NCBI RefSeq assembly: GCF_001625215.2
Contig: NC_030383.2
Location: forward strand, 63,478,949 to 63,542,948
Direction of reading: 5' to 3'
Source of the DNA: Daucus carota subsp. sativus
Taxonomy: Eukaryota > Streptophyta > Magnoliopsida > Apiales > Apiaceae
Length of the DNA stretch: 64,000 bases
Each line of letters opens with the position of its first letter. Position 1 is the first letter of the stretch. Below the pieces are notes generated by a model. It worked only from the letters and a program-made list of their open reading frames with translations, was not told the origin of the DNA and did no database searches. The position numbers and the translations under genes were made by a program. Of the stretch, positions 11,329-24,000 are shown piece by piece.

Positions 11329-11559
11329 ATGCATACATGCGTGGGTATATGTATTTGTGCACCCCCTTGGCAAAAACACAGACTAAACACTAAAAGAACC
11401 CACAGAATCATACCCAAGTTATGGATATTATCTGGGGTTTGTTGAAATTGTTGTAGAAGGCCTAAAGAATTGATTTTGGAGTAGCCCATTTGGTTCTTGA
11501 TTGATTTTGGTTGTGGTTTGAGTGTGAAAAGGCAAGATTTTATGTTTCTTGATGGATGA
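11329..11559 (+). promoter_or_regulatory. Upstream ORFs in the 5' leader
   Basis: Several short upstream reading frames precede the main ATG. One of 38 codons is at 11329..11445, one of 11 codons (MDIIWGLLKLL) at 11421..11456, and one of 5 codons (MFLDG) at 11542..11559, whose stop overlaps the main start. Such a series usually lowers translation; that effect is inferred here. Confidence 0.45.
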
Positions 11560-14205
11560 AAGTGCTATGTTTGGCTTGAATGGAGATAATGATGATATGG
11601 GGTGGGGCAAGAATTTGGGGGTGGTTGATAATGGTGGTGAAGTTGATGATGGTAAGTGGTTGCAAGAAATTTGTGATACTTTGGAGAGAAAATGTGATGA
11701 GTATAATCAGAGTTTTTTGGTTAGTAGTGAAGTGAAGGGGTCTGGTGAGGATGATGATGATGATTGTGTGATTTTAGATGGTGATCCTGACAAGGTTGGT
11801 GTCGAAAGTGAGAATGTTGCGGTGGGGGGTGATTCGGATGAGCTTGTTGTTGTTGGGGAGACAGGGCAGGTATAATGCTGCATTTGTTGTTTTTGTCGAT
11901 ATTATGTGTTGCTTTTGTGTTTTTTGTTATGTTTTCATATGTTTAGTCCGTTATTTTTTGGAGAATTAAGTAGTCTGATGAATGTTGATTAATCCAATAT
12001 ATAAGCTGGGCGTTTTTGTTTAATGTGCTTATTATGATTATATTATTTTGTTTGATAATTGAATTGTGTTTAGATTGTTAATCCAAAGCCAAGGTCAAAA
12101 GACGTAAGGTAACATTGATGTTAATTGATAAAACTAACCTCAGAAAGTAGATTGTTTGAGGCAATAGAGAGTGTGAGCCTCTATCATGACAATTTAAGAA
12201 GTTTATAGTTGAGTCGTTGACTGCATTACTATCAAATGCATAGGGGTATGGAAATAAAAACGGTTAATAACATATGGGCATGTCATTTTGTTTATAGTTT
12301 AACATCTGGTTTTAACCTAATAATTTGACAACTCGACACTCGGACTTGTATATGTAAGTTGTAGTAGATGCATACTGTGTTTTAGTAGTTTATTTGTGTA
12401 CAAATTATTTCATTGGGTATTATTTGAAGTGAATAGTATATTGGATTCGTGCATGTTCAGACTTTAATATCAACATCTTTCAGATTTTTCTGGATAATGG
12501 TTAATAAATTCTTTGTTTATTAATGACCGCCTTACAAGTCGATGGCTTCACTTAATGTCATTTATCTTCTTTCTTTTTTTAATTATCGGAGTGGATATTT
12601 ATTTAATTTTTTCTGATTTATGTTGCAACTTCCAATATAATTTGTTTGGGTTCTATACTTTGATGGATTATAGGTCGCATGTCGAGACTATCCTCACCCA
12701 CGAGATCTTTGTGCTAAACTTCCCTTTACATCTACTCCTCATGAACAATACTGTAACCAGGTAATAATATTTTTTCTTAGAATTAATTATTACACCTCTT
12801 TTCAGTACCGAACGTTCTGCGTATCTTATTTGACCATTGTCTGTTACAGTGTCACTGTTATGTTTGTGATGCACCGGCTCCATGTCTCAAATGGGGAACT
12901 GGCATATCTGTCAGTGACCATTGTCATGCCACTGGGAAGGTGGAATTCTGGAATCAACAAAGAAAGAGTCTAAAAATAAGTCGTCAAAGTACAGTATTTG
13001 TTCCTAAAGTTCAATGTACTTCTATGTCAACACAGCCAATCCAAACAAATCAAACAACAGCATTGGGTCCACAAACACCATATAACATACCACCAGCTCA
13101 GGGCCCCATGTCGGCCCCAAATCCGAGTATACAGTACCAGACACTCCAGACTCAGGTCCTTAGGCCAGCACTAAATACATATATGCAATATCAGGCATTT
13201 CAGGCACAGATGGCCAGGCCAGGCCGAACAGAAGCCATGAACATGACAACTATCAGAGGCCAAAGCTCTGCAGTGCCCAGAACCAATCTGCAACCGGATT
13301 TGGCATCACTGCAGTCCAGAAACACTGGTAATAACCTTGCAAGGAATAGAAGACATAATGTTGGTAGTTCTGGCCCTCGAGTTAATGTTACCCCCGCTGC
13401 TATGTTCAAAAGGAGTGGAACCCCAGGTGTTGCTTCGGCATCTAATCAAAGAACTGGTCATTTGATCAATGGGCGTGGATCTACTCTATACACAAGACTT
13501 CCTAATGCAGTGTTAGCACCTGATAACTGCAATAATGTGATATCTGCTCAAGCGAATGGGAATTCGAGCATGTGTGGGCCCTCCCTTCAACAATACATGC
13601 ATCAGAGGCCTAATATTATGGCTTTTCAGTCTCAACTACAATCTCGTTTATTCTCACAGTCTACTGTGGCTACCAATCAAGTCTTTACTCAACCTCTGTT
13701 CTCTGACCTGTCAAACAGAAGCACTGTCTTTTTGTATTCAACTACTCAACCTCAAATACCATCTCAAAAGGAAAATGTGGGCAGCATGTCCTCAAGACCA
13801 GGTTTACCTCAACCCCAAGTGTCCTTGCAGCCCGATTTACCCAACAGCTCTGCGAATACAGTACCTTCCCAGCCTCCTGTCTCTTATCAGACTAGTCATG
13901 CTTCAAACTATCAGCAAAATATTATTCAGCAACAGAATCAAATCAACAATTTTGGGGATACTGGTTTTTCTGAAATCGCCTTAAATTGGCTCACAAATAC
14001 AACCATCCCGAGCAGCCAACAAAGCCAAGAACAAAACTCTCAACTTCCAGCCTCAGGTTCTTTCGATGAGTTTGATTGCTTTTTTAGCGGGAGCTCAGCA
14101 TTTGATTTGATTCGTGATCCTTGGACGTTGAATGGTGAAGAATCTGCAAGAATTTCTTCCGAATCAGCTACAGCTACAGTAGATGTAGGAACTTTGTTCG
14201 GTTAG
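11552..14205 (+). CDS. Plant Cys-rich protein, possibly RPM1-interacting protein 13-like
   Basis: Coding sequence join(11552..11869, 12674..12760, 12850..14205), about 586 aa. All introns are GT-AG and phase 0. The N-terminus is acidic (EDDDDDCVILDGDPD). Exons 2 and 3 encode a conserved Cys/His block: ACRDYPHPRDLCAKLPF, then CNQCHCYVCDAPAPC, then WGTGISVSDHCHATGK. The many paired Cys and His look like a metal-binding fold. The remaining 400 residues are Gln/Ser/Asn/Pro-rich and low in complexity, with an aromatic/acidic end (FDEFDCFFSGSSAFDLI) that could be a transcriptional activation region. I recall this Cys block from plant proteins annotated as RIN13, but that link is from memory and uncertain. 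A nuclear role is inference. Confidence 0.75.
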
Positions 14206-15574
14206 TAATCATCTTACTAATTAGATAGAATTTTCTGCAAATTCTGTAGGAGGGATAGTTTAGCTTCGACTTGCACAAAGTAACCTTTGCCTTGAAAATA
14301 TATGTATACCAAGCTAGTGACTAATCTCTCGGCTAGGAAAGATCCATACTGTAGCAGAAAACCAGATGTTTTTTTTTCTTTTTCTATCAAATCGGAAGCT
14401 CTTTAGCATATTTTCAGTTTTTCTTGTTCATGCTCGGTTTTTCTTGTTAACTGATGTGTAGCTGGTCTTTTACATTTGATGGTAGATGTATAAAGCATCC
14501 TTTAAGAGATTGAATATTTGCAGGTTAGCTTTCAGAATGAGCTCATGCAGAATTTTTATACTCAAATCTACAGGGTTTTATCGGGCATATGGAGTGCTCC
14601 TGGCTGTCCTGAATGGGGCAAACCCGCCCCGGTAAAATGACAGAATGAGAATGAGGGTTACCGGAAAATTTAGGGCGAATGAGAATGAAGGTGAACGGAA
14701 AATAAATTTTTCCGCATTTAAATATGATATTGATATGATATTTATAAAATAACAGCAAAAAAAAAAAAAAAAAAAACCTTCCCACATAGTATATGTAATT
14801 TGATTAGTGGATAAATTCGTAATATAATATTAAATAAGATGTATATTTATATACTCCAGTAGATTACATTAGAAAATCACACTCTGCTGTAGATTTTCCT
14901 TTATTTACATATATGACCGGTTAATGGGCCTGTTTGGCTCTTAGCAATTGGCATCAGCTCAGAAGATGGGCCTAATGGGCTCCTATCAAAAGCTAAAATT
15001 CATCATAATTGTAGTTTTGAGAACTGCGTTCCGCAAATATACAAACCAAACCTTTACTCTCCATTGGGCTTTTGTGAAAGCCCAAAAATTGTTATGCAAG
15101 TGTAACTTACACTGGATCAAAGTGATCAACACTTTCAAGATTGATGCGGTATTCAAATTTTATCAACTATAAAAATTATAATTTGTGATGCGGAACAGTG
15201 TATATCATTTGTATAATTTTTACGATTTGATGAACATCCTTTATGTAATTTATGTATTATGGGCGGAAGTTACCTGTAAATTTAATATTTTTGTTGTAAG
15301 CGATCATTCTTGGAAACATATAAATTAATGAAATATATACGAGTCAGTAGTCACATATGTCTCATGCATGTTTATAAATTCGGAAATGGAAACTAATCAA
15401 CTTATATGTTTATTAAAGATTTATCAAAAATCTATTAAAATATTTTTAGTCATAATCGATAAATTAATCAGATTTTTCGAAATATTTTCTATTTAAATTA
15501 TTTTTGCAATAGTACGCGTCCCATGATAGTACCATAGACTTGTACTATCACTATTCGTTCATTAAAACAAAAGA
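14206..15574. other. Intergenic region after the Cys-rich protein gene
   Basis: The first 350 bp is the likely 3' UTR. Around 14620-14780 is a GAATGAGAATGA-rich segment ending in an A-run of about 20, possibly an old retro-derived repeat. The rest is AT-rich with no supportable gene. Confidence 0.35.
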
Positions 15575-15576
15575 TA

Positions 15577-15834
15577 CTCCCTCCGTCCCAAATTAACTGT
15601 CCAGTTTGACTTTTTGATAGTCAATTTGATCCAACTTTGACTGAAAAATATGTATATTAAATAATTGAATAAAATTATGAAATATATATCATTGAAAAGA
15701 TTATCAAATCTATTTTAGAATATATTTTTCAGTTTTGTAAAATTGTAAAAGAATAATTTTTAATTTTCAGTCAAAGTTGGGTCAAATTGACCATCAAAAA
15801 GTCAAACTGGACAGTTAATTTGGGACGGAGGGAG
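15577..15834. mobile_element. Stowaway-like MITE, copy 1
   Basis: 258 bp with long inverted ends: CTCCCTCCGTCCCAAATTAA at the left is mirrored by TTAATTTGGGACGGAGGGAG at the right. The inverted match continues through CTGTCCAGTTTGACTTTTTG. TA flanks each side, the Stowaway (Tc1/mariner) target. No coding sequence. Confidence 0.9.
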
Positions 15835-16084
15835 TACAAAAGTGGCCGGTGGTATAATTGAATACGGGTGCTTATATACTGCAAGTCTGCAATAGTGTTG
15901 TTATTAATAATCATCGACATAAATAGTTAACTGAAAATGACTATAATGCCCACTGTCTTCCAGTTTAAGATACATTGGTCAAACAAATAGTGCCTGACAG
16001 CAAATCCTCATTTGCCACGTGTTCTTTGGCAGATTGGATAATTTGCAGTCAACTCTTTGACCGGAGGTATCCTATTTTTCCTTA

Positions 16085-16332
16085 CTCCTTCCCTTTCATT
16101 GTTTACGGTTTTTTCAGCTTGTTCGACATGCATTTTAAGGCGCATATCAAATATAGTTTTATTATTTATTTTTTAAATTTTTTTTGTATAATAATTTCAA
16201 CATCAAAGTTATATTCAGAATTCAGAAGAAAAAATGTTCAAAATAATTTATCGAACTATGTTTTACGAGAGCATTAGAATGCATGCCGAGCTCCCGTTCC
16301 CCAATGTAAACAAACGAGGGGGACGGAAGAAG
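16085..16332. mobile_element. Stowaway-like MITE, second family
   Basis: The left end CTCCTTCCCTTTCATTGTTTAC pairs imperfectly with the right end GTAAACAAACGAGGGGGACGG followed by AAGAAG. TA flanks both sides. A decayed relative lies near 46147. Confidence 0.65.
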
Positions 16333-16858
16333 TACAATTTACTCATATATTATATTTAGTTATTTACTCCCATCATAATTTAAGTAAAAATATATATTCA
16401 TCTTCTTTTAGAAGGTACTATATATTACAATAATAATTCTCTAAATAAATAATTATTGAAAATATAAATTATCAACATCGAGACTATTCAATCATGCTCA
16501 AATAAAAAAAATTTGAACCGTAAATAACAATCTATGTAAAAAAAAAAACCATAGGCAGACACCACAAGAGTAACTTAAGTCACAAATTTACTGTGAGTGA
16601 ACTTAAGTGCCGACTTGTAAAACACACATGTATGTCAACTTATATAGAAGATACCTCTTTTTTAATTTATTGCAAAAAGAGATAAATCTCGAAATTTCAC
16701 CTCAACTCTTCATTGAGAAATCATCTTTACTATCGAACTTCAAAGTTCAGACAGACATATAAATATATGAGCATACTCACAAAACCTTCTTCGAATAAGA
16801 GAATAAGCCACAGGAATATAATAACAAAGCCCATCAAAGTATATAATTTTCTTGAATC

Positions 16859-16968
16859 ATGGCTGCACAATCCTCTTCTTCTTCTTCAAGCTTGGATATC
16901 ATTGTCCAAAGCAAACCTTCTGAAGATCAGCTTTCTGAACTTGGTATCAAGTCATGGCCTAAGTAAGT

Positions 16969-17005
<37 letters not shown>

Positions 17006-17426
17006 TCTCTCTCCCCCCTCTCTCCCGCTCTCTCTCCCCTCTCTCTCTCACCATCTCTCTCTCTCTGCATCTCTCTCCATCTCTCTCTCTCTCTCTCTCT
17101 CCGTGTGTCCATTATACATGATGTTGTAGATCATCTATCATCTCTCTCTGTGGATCATGTAAGCTCATAAGAACTACATCTCTTTGCTTTCTTATAATGA
17201 AATTCTACGATGCAGGTGGGGATGTTCTCCGGGGAAATACCAACTAAAATTCGATGCACAAGAGACATGTTACCTAGTAAGAGGCAAGGTGAAGGTGTAC
17301 CGGAAAGACTCACCGGAGGTGGTGGAGTTCGCCGCCGGCGATCTCGTCATTCTTCCAAAAGGGTTGAGCTGCACTTGGGATGTCTCGGTGGCCGTTGATA
17401 AACACTACAAATTCGACTCATCTTAG
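16859..17426 (+). CDS. Small cupin protein, DUF861/Cupin_3 type
   Basis: Coding sequence join(16859..16962, 17216..17426), 104 aa. Exon 1 gives a Ser-rich start, then LDIIVQSKPSEDQLSELGIKSWP. The split Lys codon AA+G joins it to exon 2 (WGCSPGKYQLKFDAQE...). The 253-bp intron is GTAAGT...GCAG. The protein is one RmlC-like beta-barrel: the motifs CYLVRGKVKVY and VVEFAAGDLVILPKGLSCTWDV are typical of plant single-domain cupins related to the C-terminal part of (S)-ureidoglycine aminohydrolase. Members are about 95-105 aa, so this is full length. The biochemical role of these small plant cupins is not established. It stands alone between MITE-rich spacers. Confidence 0.9.
16974..17103 (+). repeat. 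(CT)n microsatellite in the cupin intron
   Basis: An imperfect CTCTCT tract of about 130 bp starting about 12 bp after the splice donor. It creates spurious Ser/Leu- and Arg/Glu-rich open frames on both strands. Confidence 0.9.
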
Positions 17427-17888
17427 ATAATTCATCATTCACCAGCTAGCAAATTTTATTTTTTTCCATTGACTAGTTTTTTTTTTTTTTTTGTTTTTTA
17501 GCTCTGTGTTATTTAGAAAGAATGTTATGTAGTGGATTAAGCATAATTATATTTTATTCATGTTTTAGTTGTCGGATAACTATATTGAGTAGTAAGTCTC
17601 TATGATGATTATTTGATAAAAGTCCGTCAACATGCCGGGGCAGTACCAGAATTTGAAAATAATCGACATGAAAATAATTCATTTTTATATTTGTATTTGT
17701 TTGACGGTTAAACATATTTACTTTCTACGAATCTACGATATGCATGATAATGTTGATATTTTTATATAATTGATTATTTTATAATATATTTTATTTCTTA
17801 CAAATTACATTTACATAAATTATTTATTTTGAAATTATAAAATCAAACTCAACCCTTGTTAATCTTCAAATTATGAATTTTTAAATAT
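17427..17888. other. Region after the cupin gene
   Basis: 3' region with a T-run near 17479, then AT-rich DNA without a recognisable gene. Confidence 0.35.
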
Positions 17889-17893
17889 ATGTA

Positions 17894-18238
17894 GGCCCTG
17901 TTTGGGAATTAACGGTTAGCGGTTAGCTGTTAGCGGATCGAATTAGCTGTTTTGACTAGCTGATTGAATTAGCTGTTTTGACTAGCGGATTGAATTAGCT
18001 GTTTCTCGTAAAAGTGTTTGGTAAATAGCTGATTGATTAGCTTTTTCTGACACAAACCAAAACCGCTAATCCAAAAAATTCCTCAAAGTAGCTTTTTCAA
18101 AATTAGCTTTTTGGATCAAAATCTCTATTTCAATCCGCTAACTACCAAACATTAATATTATCTTATTTTAGTGGTCAAATCTCTAAAACATCTCAAAGCT
18201 CTAATTTTATCCTAAACTTCTAACTTCCAAACAGGGCC
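17894..18238. mobile_element. MITE with GGCCCTGTTTGG ends
   Basis: 345 bp with terminal inverted repeats GGCCCTGTTTGG and CCAAACAGGGCC. Internal GGTTAGCGGTTAGCTG and GAATTAGCTGTTTTGACTAGC motifs are repeated. It is flanked by a 5-bp direct repeat ATGTA (17889..17893 and 18239..18243), shorter than the usual hAT 8 bp. The superfamily is uncertain. Confidence 0.75.
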
Positions 18239-18316
18239 ATGTACACCGCATCCAACTACTACGTAGATAACTTGAAATCGATAAAAATGATAATAAATTC
18301 TCAAAATCTATTTTTA

Positions 18317-18707
18317 GAGCATCTCCAAGGTGATCCTTATATTAGTTACCTTAAATATAATAAAATAATAGTTATTTTTAATAGGTAAGCAAAAAGTTGT
18401 TTTACTCCAATGATATTAGCTATACATGTTACCTATAATTTAAAAATTAGTATTTATTCAATTTTTAAGGTAATATATGTAAGAAGAGATAGAGTTGGAG
18501 TAAATATATATTATATTATAGGTATTATTGATGATGTGGCATTACAGGGGTTGGCTTTTTCTCCCTCAAATAAGAGATAAGTTTTCTTTTCCAAAAAATT
18601 TTTAGGGAATAGAGAGTGTTGTTGGAGGATTGATTTTTAATCTTTAACTCCTAAATTTTATTCACCTAGATCAAATATAAGTAAGGAGACTTGCATTGAG
18701 GTTGCTC
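18317..18707. mobile_element. Tourist-like (PIF/Harbinger) MITE
   Basis: 391 bp with ends GAGCATCTCCAAGG and, reverse-complemented, GAGCAACCTCAATG. The 3-bp target duplication TTA is at 18314..18316 and 18708..18710, as expected for PIF/Harbinger. The same GAGCATCTCC end appears in other elements of this window. Confidence 0.75.
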
Positions 18708-18710
18708 TTA

Positions 18711-19681
18711 TGACATGCATCATCCTCAATTTTGTAAACATGTATTATGTTCTGTCTTATATCATATTTTAAAATACGAAACCCATCAACACAACACGCA
18801 TCATCCTGTCATATTTTCAAATACATCTCTTAATATTGAAATTTTTTTTAATTTATTCTTAAATTATGTATCCTGTCATATTATATCTTTAAATTTTATA
18901 GTGATTTTATTTTGCACCCTTTTAATCAAATTTCGTACAAATTGATTACTAACGTTAACATGAGTTGAGGGGAAAATTAATGATTTATATAATTATTGTC
19001 TCGATTTAAATAAATATCTCACGTTTATTTCATTCATGTTAAAGGTAATAATCGATTTTAACGTAATTTGGTCAAAAGTGTATAAAACGAATTCAAAACA
19101 TGAAATTACACCCCGTAAAGAAATATAGTTTGAGATTAAATAAATGTCCAAATATAAGAGGTGTTACGTGTTTCAAATTCAAAGTATCTGTTTTCAAAGT
19201 ATTTGTTTTAATACTGTGTGTCCCGCGTAAACCAACAAATAAAGAGATTTTAAAATATGTAGGCTGCATATTTGTTATTAAATTCATATGAAATTTGATA
19301 CTACGATAATTTATGCAGTCTTTCTTTACAGTAACATCTTAATTAGACGTTAGTATTGGTTGAAGTGGTCAAGGATAAGGCAACAAATACAAGGTCCGGG
19401 TCAAAGACATGTCCCATTCAAACATATCTTCTCATGCCTTCATATAAATAAACATACTTATTAAACAAAGATACGAAATGTTTAAAATGCGTTGACTAGT
19501 CAGCATGGGTTGATACTTGTGGGTCCCTGTACACTACTCTAACACTTGTTTTTAAGTTAAAGAATCAGCTAATCGCTCATTAGCCATGTTCGAACATATT
19601 TTGTGGACAATCCGTTGCTAATCAAATGTTTTCTTGAAAAAATTTCAGATGAATTAACTGAATTTTGACCATAATTTACTA
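18711..19681. other. AT-rich intergenic region
   Basis: No supportable gene; the open frames here are short and low in complexity. Confidence 0.3.
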
Positions 19682-19935
19682 CTCCCTCAGTCCCAAAATA
19701 ATTGTCACATTTGGTTCTGTGCTAGTTAAATTGACTAAAATTTGACTAGAATTTATTAATATTTTATCAATTAACAAAATAAAAAAATATGTCACCCGAA
19801 ATAACTTTTAATCTACTTAAGATGTAATTTTCAGTTTTTTAAAATAATGAGTGATTGACTTATAATCTTGATCAAAACTTAGTCAATTTGATCAACAAAA
19901 ATTGAAATGTGACAACTATTTTGGGACGGAGAGAG
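19682..19935. mobile_element. Stowaway-like MITE, copy 2
   Basis: 254 bp. The left end CTCCCTCAGTCCCAAAATA mirrors the right end TATTTTGGGACGGAGAGAG, and TA flanks both sides. It is the same size class as the copies at 15577 and 21583. Confidence 0.85.
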
Positions 19936-21020
19936 TATTATTATTCCAATGCCTTTAAAAGAAGATACAGATTGAACATTCTGAAAACTTGATTCCACAT
20001 TTGTATAATTTACTGTATCTGAGTGATTTAATGCTCAAAGCTTGGTCAATTTACGAATCATTATTCCAAAAGAAAATTTAAAAATAAACAGAAAAATTAT
20101 AATGCAAATTAAATTTATGAAATATTATATATGCACATGTACTATATATAATCTTGAAAAAAAATAACTGTTAATTTAGTGCTGTAATTCAGTTTTAGAA
20201 GCTCTATCTACATGGTTTAGCAATTAAATTTAATCACAAAGGTAGTCCTAATAAATATATTAACTGGTCACCTAGAAATATTCCCAGTCACATCCTAAAA
20301 ACATAACAATTGACCAGTTCTTTGACAAATCTGGTCCCATCATTTTAATTATGTTTATTTTTGGTGTAACAAATTGTGCACAGATTTATATTTCGAACTG
20401 CCCTATCCAGAAAGGCTTGAATAAAATTTCCCAAAATTTATTTGCAACTTGAAGGCTGCTTTTTATTAGGTCAAATTGGTCCCAATGGCAAAAAGCCGAA
20501 AATGACCATTCTTGTCAAGAATCCGAGCTGTATTAACAACAAAGTTATCAAAGAACCTACCAACTGTGTGGATGTGCTTGGCCACTTAAGTAAAGAAGAT
20601 ATATTCGCAATCACAACCATGACCCCGAGTCTATAACGAATGATAGCAAGTACAAACTTGACCATACACTAAAAACGACCTATATCGTTATATCGTGTGT
20701 TAATACTAAGATGTATCCCCAATCCTTTCCTCGAAACCTAAAGTAAATAATTTAGGAATATCAACTAGGCATGTTACCAGAGACTCAGAATAAAGTGACC
20801 GTATGCTTTGAATGTTTCAAAGTGTTGGCGCTTGGCAAGATGAATCTAGAGCTGCTTTCAAGTCGGGGTTAACAGTTATAAAAACAAACAAGTGGCACAG
20901 TTACGATTTATCATTAGCCCAATCCCATGCACACAAAAGACCTCATGCACACAAAAGATACAGAAAGTACATGGTTACAAAAGGATGCAGTTTTACAAAT
21001 GTACAGAGCATCCGTAAAAC
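19936..21020. other. Intergenic region and 3' side of the AMBRA1-like gene
   Basis: No gene seen. The last few hundred bases are probably the 3' UTR of the minus-strand gene that stops at 21021. Confidence 0.35.
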
Positions 21021-24000
21021 CTAGAAGAGTTGTTCTACCTCAACCATGTCTTCAGGTGATATAATATCTGGCCTAGCCAGATTCTGATGATCATGAACCC
21101 TATCACACTCCAACACTCTAAGCCTACCTTCCTGCGATTGACCGCACAATGTATTTGTGTAAGCCTATGAATTATCAAAAGCTTTGTTTCTATACTACTA
21201 TTCAAAAAAATTGGCAGTAAAAATAAATCAGAATATTCAGGCTCACACCTTGGTTCCATATGCAAGGCCACCTCCTGCGAAAGGGTGAAAGCATGCAACA
21301 TTAACCTCATCTTCTGCACTTGGAAGCATGCTGACAACTTCCAAGTCGGAAACTCTATAAACCTGCACACAGTAATCATGTACCACTATCCCATAAACAA
21401 CTTCTGATGCATAAATATCTGAATTAGTCCTATGTTTCATGTTTTACTTCTATTGTTCATGCATCGTTACTTGTATATGTTCCATCTTCCATCTTTCAAG
21501 TCAAGAACACTAAAAAACAATCATTCATTGCCCCTAAATTATTCATTGAAGATTAAAATGGAAAAAAATAAATAAAAAGATACTCCCTCCGTCCCCTTTT
21601 AATGTCCATTTTGATTTTTGACCAGTCAAATTGACTATATATCTTGACTGAAATTTATATGTATCATATAACTGAAAAAAATAATAAAAATTATATCATT
21701 AGAAAGTATATTTAGTCTATTTTAATATATAACTTTCAGATTTTAAAAATATTTTATAGATAATTTGTAATGTTTAATGAAAAATTGGTTAATTTGACTT
21801 CTTAAAAACCAAAATGGACTAGTAAAAGGGGGCGGAGGGTGTAACAAATATGGCATGGGAAATTATCAAATCAGAAGGACCAAAAATTTTACCTCTAGCA
21901 CTGTGTATATCGGTAAGGATGTCTCCCCATTGACAACAATGCTTTTTAAAAGAGAACTATGCCGACGACCATAAGCAAGCAATATGTGCTCTGAAGTAGG
22001 TGAGAACTGCACAAACAAGTAACGTTATAATGAAAAAAATTTAATCTTAAGGATATACTGGGTTTACCCATATAACAATGTAAAAAGTAACTTCGTAAAA
22101 ACGAAAAAGCGAAGATAACTTATATTGTAAAAAATATAAAAGATATTCACAGATCACTGCAACTGATAGCACTTAACTTCTCCTAACTTTTAATAAAATT
22201 TAGTTACATAATACGATCAGTCATTATCACATTATCTTTTCCACATGACATTCTGAAAACACTTGCCTGAATTGAAGTTAGACAATGAGCAGCTCTTATT
22301 GCCCTCGAAACAAGTACAGAACCAAATCTACAGAATGACTGTATAGATTAGGGTTGGGATAAATGAACTTAAAATGAAGTTCCCACCATCAAAAAGGTTA
22401 AAAAATCAAGAAAATAAAAAAGACCAACAGCGGAACCGGACTCACGTCGCGTACTCGAGCGAATATATGCGAAGCTCATACATTATCTGCCGAGCTGATA
22501 TTGGATGTCGGGTTGGAGAAGTTGCAGCCCCTGTTCCGTTGTGATAGAATTGGGTAAGTAATCCAGGATCTGCTTCAGATTCAGGAAGCACGCATGCAAC
22601 ACAAGCAGCAAGAAATCTCCCACAAGGTGAAAAATGGGCCCCCATCTCACTGCAACATGCAGTACAAATCTTATTAATTTAACTTCTCAAAGATAATGTG
22701 AAAATAAAATGCATGCAAGACACTTAAGCATGATAAGAAAGAGGAGAATAGTGTTCCATTTATAGCTGAAGACGGCCCTTACTAATGCATTAATAAGAAA
22801 GCAGAAGGGTTTTTTTTTTTTTTTAATTAATAGCAAAAGGCCCCAACTGACGCTTCTTTACTGATGCTCTTTTACATATGACTATAATATTGATTAATGT
22901 CACAGAGTTGGAGCTCATCCATACCTGCAAAGCACTGCATGTGGTATAGTGAGGAGACACCTTTCATTATCGAGCACGGAACATGGATTTTTTAAACTAT
23001 GAAGCCAGATTCTTAACTTCACTGTACAAGGCAACTCCGTAGCTGCAGTGGCAGATATTGATGCAGCAAGCTCAGACTGTATTCTACTAATTAGGGAAAA
23101 GGAAGTTGCTCCAATCCCATTATTGAGACTTGAACGAGAGTGGTGGTCCTCCTCTACATGTGACTGAAAATGTGCACGTGGAGCATGATCATGCAAGGAA
23201 AATCTTTCAGTTTACCATAAGTAAACAAATAAGACGACAATAAAGCATAAAAACCCACCCGTGGATAAGCAGATGAACCTTCTTGTCTCCTACCAACATG
23301 AGGTAGCTCTGGATGCATAACAGCTTGACGTTGACCCATAATCCATCCTTGCAGGAAAGGCAGCTCCCAAGATGTTGGGTTTGTAGAAGGTAACAACTGC
23401 GTTCTTAAATCTGCAGGAACCCTGATCGGCCGAGTAACACTAAATCCAGATTCAACAGCATGCTGAGGAGTATATGGCTGCGCACTACTGTTAGCACCAT
23501 ATGGATCCACATTAGAAAGGTTAGCCTCTCCAAGTTGCACATCTGCTATATTGTTACTACCATCATGAACAAGATTGGGCACTCTACTAGGATTATAACT
23601 TGGTAAGGTGTCCGCTGCCGTGGATTGTACATTAGAATGTAAAGCAGTTGACGTCTCTGCAGGAAGCGCTCTATGATCAAAGTGTCCAATTGCATTTAGG
23701 TCTATCTCAAATTGCACAGGGGCAGAAAATTCAGCCTGTATGCTACTTGAATCAACAGGTGGATTTCCAAGCTGTAAATCTGTCTCAGAATCATCCCTTG
23801 CAATTATAGGAACATATGATGAAGGTGAGGACATCAAAGGAAGCTCGGCAGCCAAACTAATACTATCGCTGCGATGCACGTTAGCCAAAAATATAGACGG
23901 AGGTGGATAATACAATGATCCAAGAGACGTGGGACGTGCAACAGCAGAATCTGAAGAGTCAAGATCATTTACCTGCATATTAGTTCAATAGAGTGACCTA

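Noticed and set aside
16927..17170. Ser/Leu-rich and Arg/Glu-rich proteins around 17 kb
   Set aside because: They are translations of the (CT)n microsatellite in the cupin intron.
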